Assembly: GCA_013141435.1 (NCBI GenBank)
Contig: JABFQZ010000020.1
Location: 40,095 to 104,094, forward strand
DNA length: 64,000 nucleotides
Origin: Ferruginibacter sp.
GTDB taxonomy: Bacteria; Bacteroidota; Bacteroidia; Chitinophagales; Chitinophagaceae
Direction of reading: 5' to 3'
Both the position numbers and the translations under genes were made by a program. The notes beneath the pieces are model-generated. The model saw nothing but the letters and a program-made list of their open reading frames with translations. It was not told the origin of the DNA and searched no databases. This document shows, in pieces, positions 45,331 to 54,955 of this stretch (position 1 is its first letter; the number at the start of each line of letters is the position of its first letter).

Positions 45331-45876
45331 ATGGAAGACAATCAAATGAATTTAGGTATAGGTACAAGGTTGCAACATACCATGCATGGGCAAGGGGTAA
45401 TTGTAGGTGTACGTTATGCTACTTACTTAATATCATTTATAGATTTTGGTATTAAAGAAATAGAAAAAAACGATACAAAGCTAGAAAATATAATTGCCGA
45501 AAATGTAACTGTAGAAGTAGAAACTACTGCCGAAGTTGAAAAATCGTTGTTGCAAATATTACGCCAATGGAGTGATGTAAGCGAAGTAGTACCACTTGGC
45601 GATAAATGGAATGGTGGCACAATACTTTTACAAACTGCCGATAAAACTTTAAAACCAAAAGAAATTTCGATAGATGATTTTTTTCATAAAATTGTAATGC
45701 TTAGAGATAGATTACGAGTATTGGAACAAAATATAAATAGCCACAAAAAATTATCTGATGAGGATAAAGTAAACATTCAACAATACATTACAAGATGTTA
45801 CGGATCGTTAACAACTTTTAATGTATTGTTTAAAAACAAAGAGCAATGGTTTGTTGGTGATAAAGCCTCTAGTTAA
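45331..45876 (+). CDS. Hypothetical protein with Tudor-like N-terminal segment, 181 aa
   Basis: I do not recognise the family with certainty. The N terminus (GTRLQHTMHGQGVIVGVRYA) resembles the short Tudor-like beta-barrel found in UvrD/PcrA and CarD proteins. The rest is a mixed domain (WSDVSEVVPLGDKWNGGTIL, then LKPKEISIDDFFHKIVMLRD) and ends with helices that may form a coiled coil (RDRLRVLEQNINSHKKLSDE). It is cytoplasmic, with no signal peptide. It sits alone behind the KAAP terminator. Confidence 0.75.
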   Translation: MEDNQMNLGIGTRLQHTMHGQGVIVGVRYATYLISFIDFGIKEIEKNDTKLENIIAENVTVEVETTAEVEKSLLQILRQWSDVSEVVPLGDKWNGGTILLQTADKTLKPKEISIDDFFHKIVMLRDRLRVLEQNINSHKKLSDEDKVNIQQYITRCYGSLTTFNVLFKNKEQWFVGDKASS

Positions 45877-46091
45877 AAAGTACTAATGGGGACACTAAAA
45901 ATACAAAGTCAAATTTTACCGCAAAGAGCACAAAGAAAATTCATACAAAGAAATACTCCTCATTGTAGACTTTGTAGTTTACAAACTTAATTTTTAGAGA
46001 TGCCTTAATAAAATATATCGTAACAAAATTCTAATAAAATCAAAAATTAGCTAAAGCAATTAAGTACAATTTATTGGTGGCTACAAATAAA

Positions 46092-46583
46092 ATGAAAATG
46101 AAAAAAATATACATTCTATTATTGCTTGGTATTTGTTTGGATACAAACGCACAAGAAAAAAAATTGTATGATGTAGCCGCAAATGCTGAGAAAGATATAG
46201 CTTTGGCAATAAAAAAAGCAAAAGCACAAAACAAATTTGTGCTAATACAAGCTGGTGGAAATTGGTGCAGTTGGTGTATAGAGTTTGCTAGGTTTGCTAA
46301 AGCAGATGTAAAAATAGATTCGGTAATAAATTCGGCATTTATACTATACCATTTAAACTATAGTAAAGAAAATGAAAACAAAGCTATGTTTGCAAAACTT
46401 GGTTACCCACAACGTTTTGGCTATCCAGTATTTATTATTTTAAATAACAAAGGTGAACGAATACATACACAAGCAAGCGAATATTTAGAAGATGGTAAAA
46501 AAAGTTATGACCAGCAAAAAGTTCAATTTTTTTTAGAAATGTGGAGCCCAAGAGTATTACAGCCGAAAATATGGGGTAATTAA
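46092..46583 (+). CDS. Secreted thioredoxin-fold protein
   Basis: A 163-residue protein from the ATG at 46092, with a signal peptide (MKMKKIYILLLLGICLDTNA). A thioredoxin-like domain follows with the active site GGNWCSWCIEFA (CXXC at about residue 62) and a cis-Pro segment RFGYPVFIILNNKGE. It is likely to act in the periplasm in thiol-disulfide exchange; the partner is unknown. Confidence 0.85.
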   Translation: MKMKKIYILLLLGICLDTNAQEKKLYDVAANAEKDIALAIKKAKAQNKFVLIQAGGNWCSWCIEFARFAKADVKIDSVINSAFILYHLNYSKENENKAMFAKLGYPQRFGYPVFIILNNKGERIHTQASEYLEDGKKSYDQQKVQFFLEMWSPRVLQPKIWGN

Positions 46584-46604
46584 ATTTTTAATAATATATA
46601 AATC

Positions 46605-46637
46605 AAAGGAAGCAATTTGTATAAAATTGCTTCCTTT
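46605..46637. terminator. Hairpin between convergent thioredoxin-like and uspA genes
   Basis: Perfect 14-bp stem AAAGGAAGCAATTT/AAATTGCTTCCTTT with a five-base loop, without a long T-tract. Confidence 0.6.
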
Positions 46638-46654
46638 AGGATGAAAATATTCAA

Positions 46655-47476
46655 TTAGTCATGCATACATAATATTAGCACATTGGTATGGTATAACAGC
46701 TCTTTTGTTTGGCTACGTTTAAATAATTTATCCATTAAATTATGTTTTTTAGGAATAACAACTAACCAATCTAATTCTTCTTGTTTTGCAAACCAATTTA
46801 TGCCTTCACTTATTTCTTCGGCATATACAGTGCGATAATTGGGGTTCAAATCTTTTATTAAAATATCTAAAATACTAGATTCAGAAATTTTTTCATTATC
46901 AAGCACTTTATCGTTTGACACATTTATTACAAATAAATTGGCATTAAAATCTTTAACTATTTTTTTTAACAAAGCAAGCGGTGTAGTTTCTATAATTTTT
47001 TTATAATCGCATGCAAATCCAATTTTGCGAATAGGCGCAAACGTAGCTTTGGTTGGCACAACTAAAATGGGTACTTTTAAGTGCTCTATTGCACTTATTG
47101 TATTACTGCCAACTACCAGTTTTGTAAGTGCACTTTTTCCAGATAAACCCATTACTATTAAATCTGGTTTTAATTCATTGCAAAAATTAGCCAAGCCATT
47201 TTGTAAATCTATATTTTCTATTCTTGTAAAAATATTTACAGATGTACGTATTTTATTTTCTATTCTAATTTTAAATTCATCTAATTCAAACTCGGTAGCA
47301 TTTAATAAATCGGCAGGAGTAATTGCCGAAAATCCAATTTCGGTATAAGGTGCTATTAACTGATACGAATGGTACAACCATAAATCAGCTTTATAAAATT
47401 CGGCTAATTGGACAGCAAATATTGCTGCATTTTCGGCAGTAGTAGAAAAATCTACAGGTACTAGTATACGTTTCAT
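46655..47476 (-). CDS. Universal stress protein, tandem UspA domains
   Basis: A 273-residue protein with two UspA folds (about residues 1-140 and 150-273). Domain 1 is canonical: MKRILVPVDFSTTAENAAIF and LIVMGLSGKSALTKLVVGSNT, with the GX2GX9GS-type ATP loop. Domain 2 is more degenerate (IGFACDYKKIIETTPLALLK) and lacks a clear Gly-rich loop (LVVIPKKHNLMDKLFKRS). The role is a stress-related one in the cytoplasm. Confidence 0.88.
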   Translation of the reverse strand: MKRILVPVDFSTTAENAAIFAVQLAEFYKADLWLYHSYQLIAPYTEIGFSAITPADLLNATEFELDEFKIRIENKIRTSVNIFTRIENIDLQNGLANFCNELKPDLIVMGLSGKSALTKLVVGSNTISAIEHLKVPILVVPTKATFAPIRKIGFACDYKKIIETTPLALLKKIVKDFNANLFVINVSNDKVLDNEKISESSILDILIKDLNPNYRTVYAEEISEGINWFAKQEELDWLVVIPKKHNLMDKLFKRSQTKELLYHTNVLILCMHD

Positions 47477-47848
47477 ATCTTCTATTTTTTTGGTTAATAA
47501 ATTGGTTTAATCAATAATATTTTTTATTAGAATTATCTTGATTAGTACAGTTTTTCAATTTTATTATTACTAGCTGTCTTTTTAATAATCAAATTTCTGA
47601 TTTAAGCATTGTTTAAAGTATGATTGTAATTAGTGTAACAACTAATATTAATCATAGATATATATATTGTTTTGCAATTTGGTGATATATAGAAAACCAA
47701 ATAAGTATGTCGAAATCTAACTACAAATAACTTACAATCAATAAATTACAAACCGTATTTTTACTATATTTTTTACTGTTTAGGTTACAAATTGTAATAA
47801 AAATTTTACTTTACCGTTTAAAACTAGATAATATTAAAAAATTCAATT
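47477..47848. other. Divergent intergenic gap, 372 bases, no gene seen
   Basis: AT-rich region between uspA (minus) and the DUF4442 gene (plus). I see no ORF, RNA gene or exact -7 box. Confidence 0.4.
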
Positions 47849-48352
47849 ATGGCATTGCCTGATTATAAAGATCTAGATTCGTTTTGCTGGAAAATGATGA
47901 ATCCTATTTTGTTTCGTATTTACTTAATTATAAAATTGCCAAGCGCATATTTTTGTGGAGTAAGATTACTATACCTCAACGAAAACAAATGCGTAGCAAC
48001 AGTACCTTACAAATGGTTTTCAAAAAATCCTTTTGGAAGTACCTATTTTGCTTGTTTGGCTATGGCTGCAGAAATGAGTACTGGCGTATTAGCACTTGCT
48101 CATACTTACAAAAAAAATCCTAGGGTAAGTATGCTTGTAACCAGAGTAGAAGGCAATTTTATGAAAAAAGCTACAGGAAGAACATTGTTTATGTGTGATG
48201 ATGGAAGCAGAATAGAAGATGCAGTAAATACAGCTTTAGCATCGGGTAAGAGTATTACATTAAACACCTATTCTTACGGCGAAGATAAAAATGGGGTAAG
48301 AATTGCAGAGTTTCGTATAACTTGGTCATTTATGGCAATAACAAAAAAATAG
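47849..48352 (+). CDS. DUF4442 (hotdog-fold, thioesterase-like) protein
   Basis: A 167-residue protein with the DUF4442 pattern of the hotdog superfamily. It has LNENKCVATVPYKWFSKNPFGSTYFACLAMAAEMSTGVLAL, which corresponds to the central helix of the hotdog. Members act like acyl-CoA thioesterases but the substrate is unknown. It stands alone between two large gaps. Confidence 0.82.
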   Translation: MALPDYKDLDSFCWKMMNPILFRIYLIIKLPSAYFCGVRLLYLNENKCVATVPYKWFSKNPFGSTYFACLAMAAEMSTGVLALAHTYKKNPRVSMLVTRVEGNFMKKATGRTLFMCDDGSRIEDAVNTALASGKSITLNTYSYGEDKNGVRIAEFRITWSFMAITKK

Positions 48353-48687
48353 CTATTTTTTAATCTTTTCCTTCATTATAAAAATTACTAGATTATACTT
48401 TTTTTATTTTATAAAGCAAACAATTTATAGTAGTTAGACCAAAGTAAAAATTTACTTATCTTTAGCTGGAATGTTGCTAAACACTGCAATGTAAGTATAA
48501 ATATATTTTAGATAGTATGATACCTTTAACCATTCAAGGAAATAGAATTTAGATTAAATGTACTCTTATTTTATGTGCTTGTTTTTATTTCTGTAAATTG
48601 CATTTCAATATATTAAAAAGGCAACTATTTTTAAAATAAAATTATACCTTATTTTATTGTCTTTTACTAAATAAGAATTGAAATTTT
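48353..48687. other. Intergenic gap before maeB, 335 bases, no gene seen
   Basis: AT-rich. The near matches TATCTTTA (about 48449) and TACCTTTA (about 48521) differ from TAnnTTTG only in the last base and may be promoter boxes. No ORF or clear RNA structure was seen. Confidence 0.35.
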
Positions 48688-51033
48688 ATGGCAAAAGAAC
48701 TACGTAAACAATTAGCATTAGAATACCACTCCAAGGGTAGGCCTGGCAAAATAGAAGTAGTGCCTACAAAAGAAGCAAAAACCCAAAGAGATTTATCTTT
48801 AGCTTATTCGCCAGGTGTAGCTGAGCCATGTAATGAAATTGTAAAAAACCCCGATGATGTTTTTAAATATACTGCCAAAGGAAATTTGGTAGGTGTAATA
48901 ACCAATGGTACTGCGGTATTGGGTTTGGGCAATATAGGGCCCGAAGCTAGCAAGCCAGTAATGGAGGGTAAGGCTGTATTGTTTAAAATATTTGCAGATA
49001 TTGATGTTTTTGATATAGAAATAAACGAAACCGACCCTGTAAAATTTGTACAAATTGTAAAATCTTTGGAGCCAACTTTTGGTGGTATAAATTTAGAAGA
49101 CATAAAAGCACCCGAATGTTTTTACATAGAGCAAGAACTTAAAAAGCAGTGTAATATTCCTGTAATGCATGATGACCAGCATGGTACTGCCATAATATCT
49201 TCAGCAGCATTATTGAATGCATTAGAAATTCAAAAGAAAAAAATTGACAAAGTTCATTTTGTAGTAAATGGTGCAGGTGCAGCAGCAAGTGCATGTATGC
49301 GGCTGTATGTATCGCTTGGAGCAAAGCCCGAAAACTTTATTGTATTTGACAAAGATGGTATTTTACATAATGGGCGTACCGATATTCCAAAAATATTAGA
49401 ATCGTTTATAAAAGATAAAAAATATGCTACTTGGAATTTGGCAAAAGCAATGAAAGATGCCGATGTGTTTTTGGGGCTAAGTGTAGGCAATGTTGTAACA
49501 ACCGATATGATAAAATCTATGGAAAAAAAACCCATAGTTTTTGCAATGGCAAACCCAGTGCCAGAAATAATGTATGACCTTGCAAAAAGCTGTAGAAAAG
49601 ATTTGATAATGGCAACTGGCAGAAGCGATACACCAAATATGGTAAACAATGTATTGGGTTTTCCATATATTTTTAGAGGAGCATTAGATGTAAGAGCTAC
49701 TACAATAAACGAAGCCATGAAACTTGCAGCTGTAAAAGCTTTAGCAGAACTAGCAAAAACACCCGTACCCGATATTGTAAACCTTGCTTATAATGAAAAA
49801 GCGCTTTCCTTTGGCGAAGATTATATTATACCAAAACCTTTAGACCCACGCTTACTTGCAGCAGTAGCGCCAGCAGTTGCAAAAGCGGCTATTGATAGTG
49901 GAGTAGCCCGTACAGTAATTACAGATTGGGAAGCATACAAAATAGAAATGAATAGGCGATTAGGTTTAGATAATCAGCTTAGTAGAGGGATAAGCAATAA
50001 AGCTAAAAGAAATCCGAAAAGGGTAGTATTTGCCGATGCCGAAAACTCAAAGGTTTTAAAAGCCGCTCAATTGGTTTTAGAAGAAAAAATTGCGTATCCT
50101 ATTCTTTTGGGAAATGAAAAAAGAATAAGAAAAATAGCCGAAGAAAATGCAGTAGAGTTAGAAGGAATGGCTATCATTAATCCGCAGGATGATGACACGG
50201 AAGAAATGCGAAAAAATTTTGGAGCAATATTTTTTGAAAAAAGAAAGAGGAAGGGCGTAAATAATTATGAGGCCTACAAAGCCATGAAAGATAGAAACCA
50301 TTTTGGTTGTATGATGGTAGAAACCGGAGCAGCAGATTGTATGATTAGTGGGCTTAGTAGAAATTACCCAGATACAATTAAACCAGCTTTACAAATAATA
50401 GGTACCGACCCAAGCGTAAAAAAGATTGCAGGTATGTATTTATTGTTTACAAAAAAAGGTCCTTTATTTTTAGCCGATACTACCGTAAATTTTAATCCAA
50501 CTGCCGAAGAGCTTGCAGAAATAACTTTACTAGTTGCAAAAGAAGTAAGAAATTTTAATATAGTACCCAAAATTGCATTGCTATCTTATTCTAATTTTGG
50601 AAGTAGCGATTCACCCGAAGCTAGACTAGTACAACATGCACACCAAATTATAAAAGAAAAAGAACCAACTTTAATTTGCGATGGCGAAATGCAGGGTATT
50701 TTGGCATTTAATAAAGAAATTTTAAAAGAAAATTACCCTTTTTCAGAATTAGTAAATGACGATGTAAATATTTTAATTTTCCCAAATTTAGCAGCTGGTA
50801 ATATTGCATATAATTTATTGCAAGAGCTTGGTGGTGCCGATACCATTGGCCCAATTTTGTTAGGATTAAATAAACCTGTGCATGTATTGCAACTTGGTAG
50901 TAGCATACGTAGCATTTACAATATGGTAGTAATTGCGGTTATTGATGCGCAAGAAAAATGCAAAAATAAAGGTGTTACTTTACCAGCTACACAAGAAGAA
51001 ATAAAACGAACCAAATGGTGGAAAAGTAAATAA
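48688..51033 (+). CDS. maeB: NADP-dependent malic enzyme (MaeB type, phosphotransacetylase fusion)
   Basis: A 781-residue enzyme that decarboxylates malate to pyruvate and yields NADPH. The malic domain (about residues 1-165) has [20 protein letters not shown] and [20 protein letters not shown]. The NAD(P) domain (about 166-410) has [20 protein letters not shown]. The C-terminal phosphotransacetylase-like domain (about 425-781) has [20 protein letters not shown] and [18 protein letters not shown]. This domain is regulatory (acetyl-CoA) in studied MaeB proteins. The mlaE gene follows 8 bases downstream, which suggests co-transcription although the functions differ. Confidence 0.94.
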   Translation: MAKELRKQLALEYHSKGRPGKIEVVPTKEAKTQRDLSLAYSPGVAEPCNEIVKNPDDVFKYTAKGNLVGVITNGTAVLGLGNIGPEASKPVMEGKAVLFKIFADIDVFDIEINETDPVKFVQIVKSLEPTFGGINLEDIKAPECFYIEQELKKQCNIPVMHDDQHGTAIISSAALLNALEIQKKKIDKVHFVVNGAGAAASACMRLYVSLGAKPENFIVFDKDGILHNGRTDIPKILESFIKDKKYATWNLAKAMKDADVFLGLSVGNVVTTDMIKSMEKKPIVFAMANPVPEIMYDLAKSCRKDLIMATGRSDTPNMVNNVLGFPYIFRGALDVRATTINEAMKLAAVKALAELAKTPVPDIVNLAYNEKALSFGEDYIIPKPLDPRLLAAVAPAVAKAAIDSGVARTVITDWEAYKIEMNRRLGLDNQLSRGISNKAKRNPKRVVFADAENSKVLKAAQLVLEEKIAYPILLGNEKRIRKIAEENAVELEGMAIINPQDDDTEEMRKNFGAIFFEKRKRKGVNNYEAYKAMKDRNHFGCMMVETGAADCMISGLSRNYPDTIKPALQIIGTDPSVKKIAGMYLLFTKKGPLFLADTTVNFNPTAEELAEITLLVAKEVRNFNIVPKIALLSYSNFGSSDSPEARLVQHAHQIIKEKEPTLICDGEMQGILAFNKEILKENYPFSELVNDDVNILIFPNLAAGNIAYNLLQELGGADTIGPILLGLNKPVHVLQLGSSIRSIYNMVVIAVIDAQEKCKNKGVTLPATQEEIKRTKWWKSK

Positions 51034-51041
51034 AAAATGTA

Positions 51042-51779
51042 ATGAATATAATTACACATTTTGGCAAGTATGTTATTATGCTCAAAGGCATGATATCGAA
51101 ACCAGAAAATACAAAAGTTTATTGGAAAGAATTTATGCTACAATGCAATGATATTGGAGTAGGATCATTAGGTATTGTATCTATAGTATCTGTGTTTATA
51201 GGAGCTGTAAGTGCAGTACAAACATCGTATCAATTAGTAAGCCCACTTATACCTAAAACAACTATAGCCCAAATAGTAAGAGATACGGTAATACTTGAAT
51301 TTGCTCCTACCTTAGTTTGTATAGTATTAGCAGGTGTAGTAGGTAGCAAAATAGCAAGTGAGCTTGGAAACATGCGTGTAAGCGAACAAATTGATGCTTT
51401 AGAAATTATGGGTATTAATACAAAAACTTTTTTAATAATGCCAAAAATTACAGCTGCTTTGGTAATGATACCATTGCTTGTAATATTATCTATGGTGCTA
51501 GGTATATGGGGCGGTCGTTTTGCTGGTAATGCATCTGGCATATTATCTTACGATACTTTCGATAGAGGCTTACTATTAGATTTTAGGGCTTTTAACGTTT
51601 GGTTTGCTTTAATTAAAGGTTACACCTTTGCATTTATCATAAGTTCTATACCAGCTTATTATGGTTACCATGTACAGGGTGGTGCATTAGAAATTGGCAG
51701 ATCAAGCACAAAAGCTGTAGTAGTTAGTTGTATTATGATTTTATTATCGGATTACATTTTGGCTGCTTTATTGTTGTAA
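51042..51779 (+). CDS. MlaE-family ABC transporter permease
   Basis: A 245-residue membrane permease with about five helices. The MlaE signature includes GIVSIVSVFIGAVSAVQTSY, EFAPTLVCIVLAGVVGSKIASELGNMRVSEQIDALEIMGI and the C-terminal SSTKAVVVSCIMILLSDYIL. The Mla system carries phospholipids between membranes. The matching ATPase gene is 63 bases downstream; no MlaD (MCE) gene adjoins. Confidence 0.92.
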   Translation: MNIITHFGKYVIMLKGMISKPENTKVYWKEFMLQCNDIGVGSLGIVSIVSVFIGAVSAVQTSYQLVSPLIPKTTIAQIVRDTVILEFAPTLVCIVLAGVVGSKIASELGNMRVSEQIDALEIMGINTKTFLIMPKITAALVMIPLLVILSMVLGIWGGRFAGNASGILSYDTFDRGLLLDFRAFNVWFALIKGYTFAFIISSIPAYYGYHVQGGALEIGRSSTKAVVVSCIMILLSDYILAALLL

Positions 51780-51842
51780 TTATTTGTAAATAAAAAGTAG
51801 AAGTTTCTAAAATTTGATAGTATAAAAAATTCTTTTTTTGAG

Positions 51843-52625
51843 ATGATAGAATTTAAAAACATAAATAAAAAATTTGGAGATAAAGTTGTTTTAGATGGTG
51901 TAAGCCATGTAATGGAAACTGGTAAAACTAACCTTATCATTGGTACAAGTGGAAGTGGAAAAACAGTTTTGCAAAAATGCTTGGTCGGATTATTTGAGCC
52001 AGATGCTGGAGAAATAATTTATGATGGAAAGAGTTTTACAAACATGACAGAAGATGACAGAAAATTACTTCGCCAACAAATTGGCATGTTGTTTCAGGGT
52101 TCAGCTTTATTTGATAGTATGACAGTGGAAGAAAATATAATGTTTCCATTAAATATGTTTACTCATGATAATTTTGTAAAAAAATTAAAAAGAGTAAATG
52201 AGGTTTTAGATAGAGTAAATTTAAAAGAAGCCAATAAAAAATCGCCATCAGAAATAAGTGGTGGTATGAAAAAAAGAGTTGGTATAGCTAGGGCAATTGT
52301 ATTAAACCCAAAATTCCTTTTTTGCGATGAGCCTAACTCTGGGCTTGATCCAGTAACATCTATGGTTATTGACAAATTAATAAAAGAGCTTACTGTAGAA
52401 TTTAATATTACAACTATTGTAAACACTCATGATATGAATAGTGTAATGGAAATTGGCGATAATATTCTTTATATGGTAAAAGGTAAAAAAGAATGGACAG
52501 GAAATAGTAAAGACATAATTTTTTCGGAAAATAAACAGCTTAACGAATTTATTTTTGCATCTGAGTTTTTACAAGATGCCAAAAGCCTTCGTATGATGGA
52601 AGCAAAGGCAATACAGAAACAATAA
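51843..52625 (+). CDS. MlaF-type ABC transporter ATPase
   Basis: A 260-residue ATPase with Walker A GTSGSGKT, Q-loop LFQGSALFDSMTVEEN, signature SGGMKKRVGIARAI, Walker B FLFCDEPNSGLDP, and H-loop VNTHDMNSVMEIGD. The SGGM signature and the sequence around FQGSALFDS are typical of MlaF. It powers the MlaE permease encoded upstream. Confidence 0.93.
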   Translation: MIEFKNINKKFGDKVVLDGVSHVMETGKTNLIIGTSGSGKTVLQKCLVGLFEPDAGEIIYDGKSFTNMTEDDRKLLRQQIGMLFQGSALFDSMTVEENIMFPLNMFTHDNFVKKLKRVNEVLDRVNLKEANKKSPSEISGGMKKRVGIARAIVLNPKFLFCDEPNSGLDPVTSMVIDKLIKELTVEFNITTIVNTHDMNSVMEIGDNILYMVKGKKEWTGNSKDIIFSENKQLNEFIFASEFLQDAKSLRMMEAKAIQKQ

Positions 52626-52752
52626 CGGTATTTAATATGTTTGTTATTTGTAAAATGCTATATTAATTTTTTTATGTACTATCTTATTCAACCTTTGGTT
52701 AAACTAAATAATAATTGTTATTAGTTTCAATTTTTTTTTAATAATACAAAAA

Positions 52753-54270
52753 ATGACAAAACTGAATAAACTCATAATTGCATTTTTTTGCATAATAAAA
52801 CTTGCACTTCATTTAATTGCAGACAGTAATTCAGGATTTCAAGGCGATGAATTATTGCATATTGAAACAGGCAAACACTTGGCTTTCGGTTACATGGAAT
52901 TTCCACCATTAATTGGAATTTTAGCATTTATTCAAAATCTTTTCAATTCTAATTCGGTATTTATTCACCATTTATTTTCTCATATTTCTAGCATTTTAAT
53001 TATTATTTATGTTGCAAAAATCACAATAGAATTAGGTGGAAAAAGCAAAGCAATATTTTTAACTTTGTTGTGCATCATCATTGCTCCAGCTTTTGGACGT
53101 TCGCAACAACTTTTTCAACCAGTTGTATTTGGGCAACTTTTTTGGGTTTTGGGGTTTTATCAATTGGTACTTTATACAAAATATCTTGATAAAAAACAGT
53201 TAACTTATTTAGCCACTTTTGCAGTAATTGGTTTTTTATTCAAGTACGATATTCTATTTTTTATTTTTGGATTGTCATCATTATTCTTTTTCAAAAGAAC
53301 AAGGGAAGTAATTTTAAAACAGAATTTTGGATTACATATTGCTATTGCTTTATTAATCATTCTGCCAAATATTTATTGGCAATACGCAAACAATTTCCCT
53401 GTATTACAAATGTTTGGTCGATTATACGAAACGCAACTAGATAAACTTTCAAGAATCGGAAATTTGAAGAATTTAATTCTTGCAATAAACCCTGTTTCGC
53501 TTATTTTGGTTTTACCAGCATTTTTTTATATGTTCAAATCCAACAAACCAGAACTTGATAAACCAATAGCATTTTCAATTATTTTATCATTTCTTTTGTT
53601 GTTAATTAGCAACGGAAAATCTTATTATTTCTTTCCAATCATTTTAACAGTTTTACCTTTCGGAGCCATTTTTTGGGAACAAAAGATTATTCAAAATCGT
53701 AAATGGATTATTTATCCTATTACTGTAATACTCTTTTTAGGTGCAATATTAATTCCATTCGGAATGCCAGTTTATTCATTCAATAAAATGCTAAATTCAA
53801 TTCAAAAATATGAACCAACAAAAGTAGTAGGAGGGAAATATGCAGTTCGTTATGATGAATATTACACACAAGAAAAGTGGAAAAATACAATGGTTGAATT
53901 GCAAAAAGTTTATGACAGTTTGCCCGAAAGTGAAAAACAAAATTGCTTAATTTGGGGAAAACATTATGGACAAGCAGGAGCAATTAATCTGTTTGGCTCA
54001 GCATACAATTTGCCCAAAGTATTCTCCTATCATGGAAGTTTTTATAGTTGGGCACCATACGGAGAAATGCCAAATACTACTATTGCTTTGAGTTATCAGG
54101 TTGGCAATTTTTTTAATCCTTATTTTGATGAAGTAATTTTAGTTAAAACTATATATAATCCTTATGCAGATACTGAAGAAGAATTGTACCAAAGGATATA
54201 TATCTGTAAAAATCCAAAACAGAATTTTAAAAAAATGAAAGAATTGTTTGCAAATAGAATATTTGAATAA
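52753..54270 (+). CDS. ArnT/PMT-like membrane glycosyltransferase (GT39/GT83)
   Basis: A 505-residue membrane protein with about ten hydrophobic segments in the first 340 residues. The first external loop has the Asp-Glu motif of the GT-C fold (QGDELLHIETGKHLAFGYME, FPPLIG). A soluble C-terminal part follows (YDSLPESEKQNCLIWGKHYG). Such enzymes use polyprenyl-phosphate sugars to modify lipids or proteins; the target is unknown. It may be co-transcribed with the VOC gene 19 bases downstream. Confidence 0.85.
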   Translation: MTKLNKLIIAFFCIIKLALHLIADSNSGFQGDELLHIETGKHLAFGYMEFPPLIGILAFIQNLFNSNSVFIHHLFSHISSILIIIYVAKITIELGGKSKAIFLTLLCIIIAPAFGRSQQLFQPVVFGQLFWVLGFYQLVLYTKYLDKKQLTYLATFAVIGFLFKYDILFFIFGLSSLFFFKRTREVILKQNFGLHIAIALLIILPNIYWQYANNFPVLQMFGRLYETQLDKLSRIGNLKNLILAINPVSLILVLPAFFYMFKSNKPELDKPIAFSIILSFLLLLISNGKSYYFFPIILTVLPFGAIFWEQKIIQNRKWIIYPITVILFLGAILIPFGMPVYSFNKMLNSIQKYEPTKVVGGKYAVRYDEYYTQEKWKNTMVELQKVYDSLPESEKQNCLIWGKHYGQAGAINLFGSAYNLPKVFSYHGSFYSWAPYGEMPNTTIALSYQVGNFFNPYFDEVILVKTIYNPYADTEEELYQRIYICKNPKQNFKKMKELFANRIFE

Positions 54271-54289
54271 GAAACTAAATTTATCTAAT

Positions 54290-54685
54290 GTGAATCTAAA
54301 CCAAGTTACAGTCAGCGTAAAAAATATTGAAAAATCAATTGCATTCTATGAAACACTTGGGTTGATATTAATTGTAAAATCACCTCATTATGCTCGTTTT
54401 GAATGCCCAGAAGGCGATGCTACTTTTTCAATAAGTTTGCAAGAAAATGAATATGAAAATTATGGCACAACCATTTATTTTGAACTTGATAATTTAGACA
54501 AAAAGGTTGAAGAATTACTTAAAAAAGGAGTACACTTTATTCAACTTCCTATGGATAAAAGTTATTTATGGCGGGAAGCAAATCTAAAAGACCTAGATAA
54601 CAACATTATTAAATTATTTTATGCAGGAGATAACAGAAAAAATCCACCTTGGAGAGTAAAAAATAATGCAATTAAAAAGGAGTAA
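54290..54685 (+). CDS. VOC-superfamily (glyoxalase-like) protein
   Basis: A 131-residue protein from a GTG at 54290 (MNLNQVTVSVKNIEKSIAFY). The two beta-alpha-beta-beta-beta modules of the VOC fold are visible: VTVSVKNIEKSIAFYETLG to CPEGDATFSISLQE, and TTIYFELDNLDKKVEELLKK to LKDLDNNIIKLFY. The usual metal ligands His/Glu at the strand starts are only partly recognisable, so enzymatic activity is open. The track's TTG start at 54248 would overlap the preceding gene and is less likely. Confidence 0.82.
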   Translation: MNLNQVTVSVKNIEKSIAFYETLGLILIVKSPHYARFECPEGDATFSISLQENEYENYGTTIYFELDNLDKKVEELLKKGVHFIQLPMDKSYLWREANLKDLDNNIIKLFYAGDNRKNPPWRVKNNAIKKE

Positions 54686-54955
54686 GTGTATTCAAAAATA
54701 TGTGTAGTTTTATAGTTTTAAAAAGAATGTGGTATCAATAATATTGTTATCTTTTGTATAATACCATTGTGAAAAATAAATTGGCCCACAAAAATAGCTG
54801 TGTACGTATTTATCGCTGTTTTGCAGTGTGAAATAATTAACTACATTGGTATAACTTGCTAGGAGTGGCTCAAGCAATACAAAAAATTAAATTAGTATTT
54901 CGTAATTTTAATATATTTCTTCAAATTTTTTGATTAATTTTCGTAAAAATTCTTA

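Noticed and set aside
45890-46070. Repeated AAAG motifs (GCAAAGAGCACAAAGAAA) as a CRISPR-like or repeat array
   Set aside because: The units are irregular and too short, and no spacer pattern is present.
54686-54955. A possible small RNA or tRNA in the gap before the first giant cargo gene
   Set aside because: No acceptor stem, T-loop sequence or terminator-backed hairpin could be found by eye.
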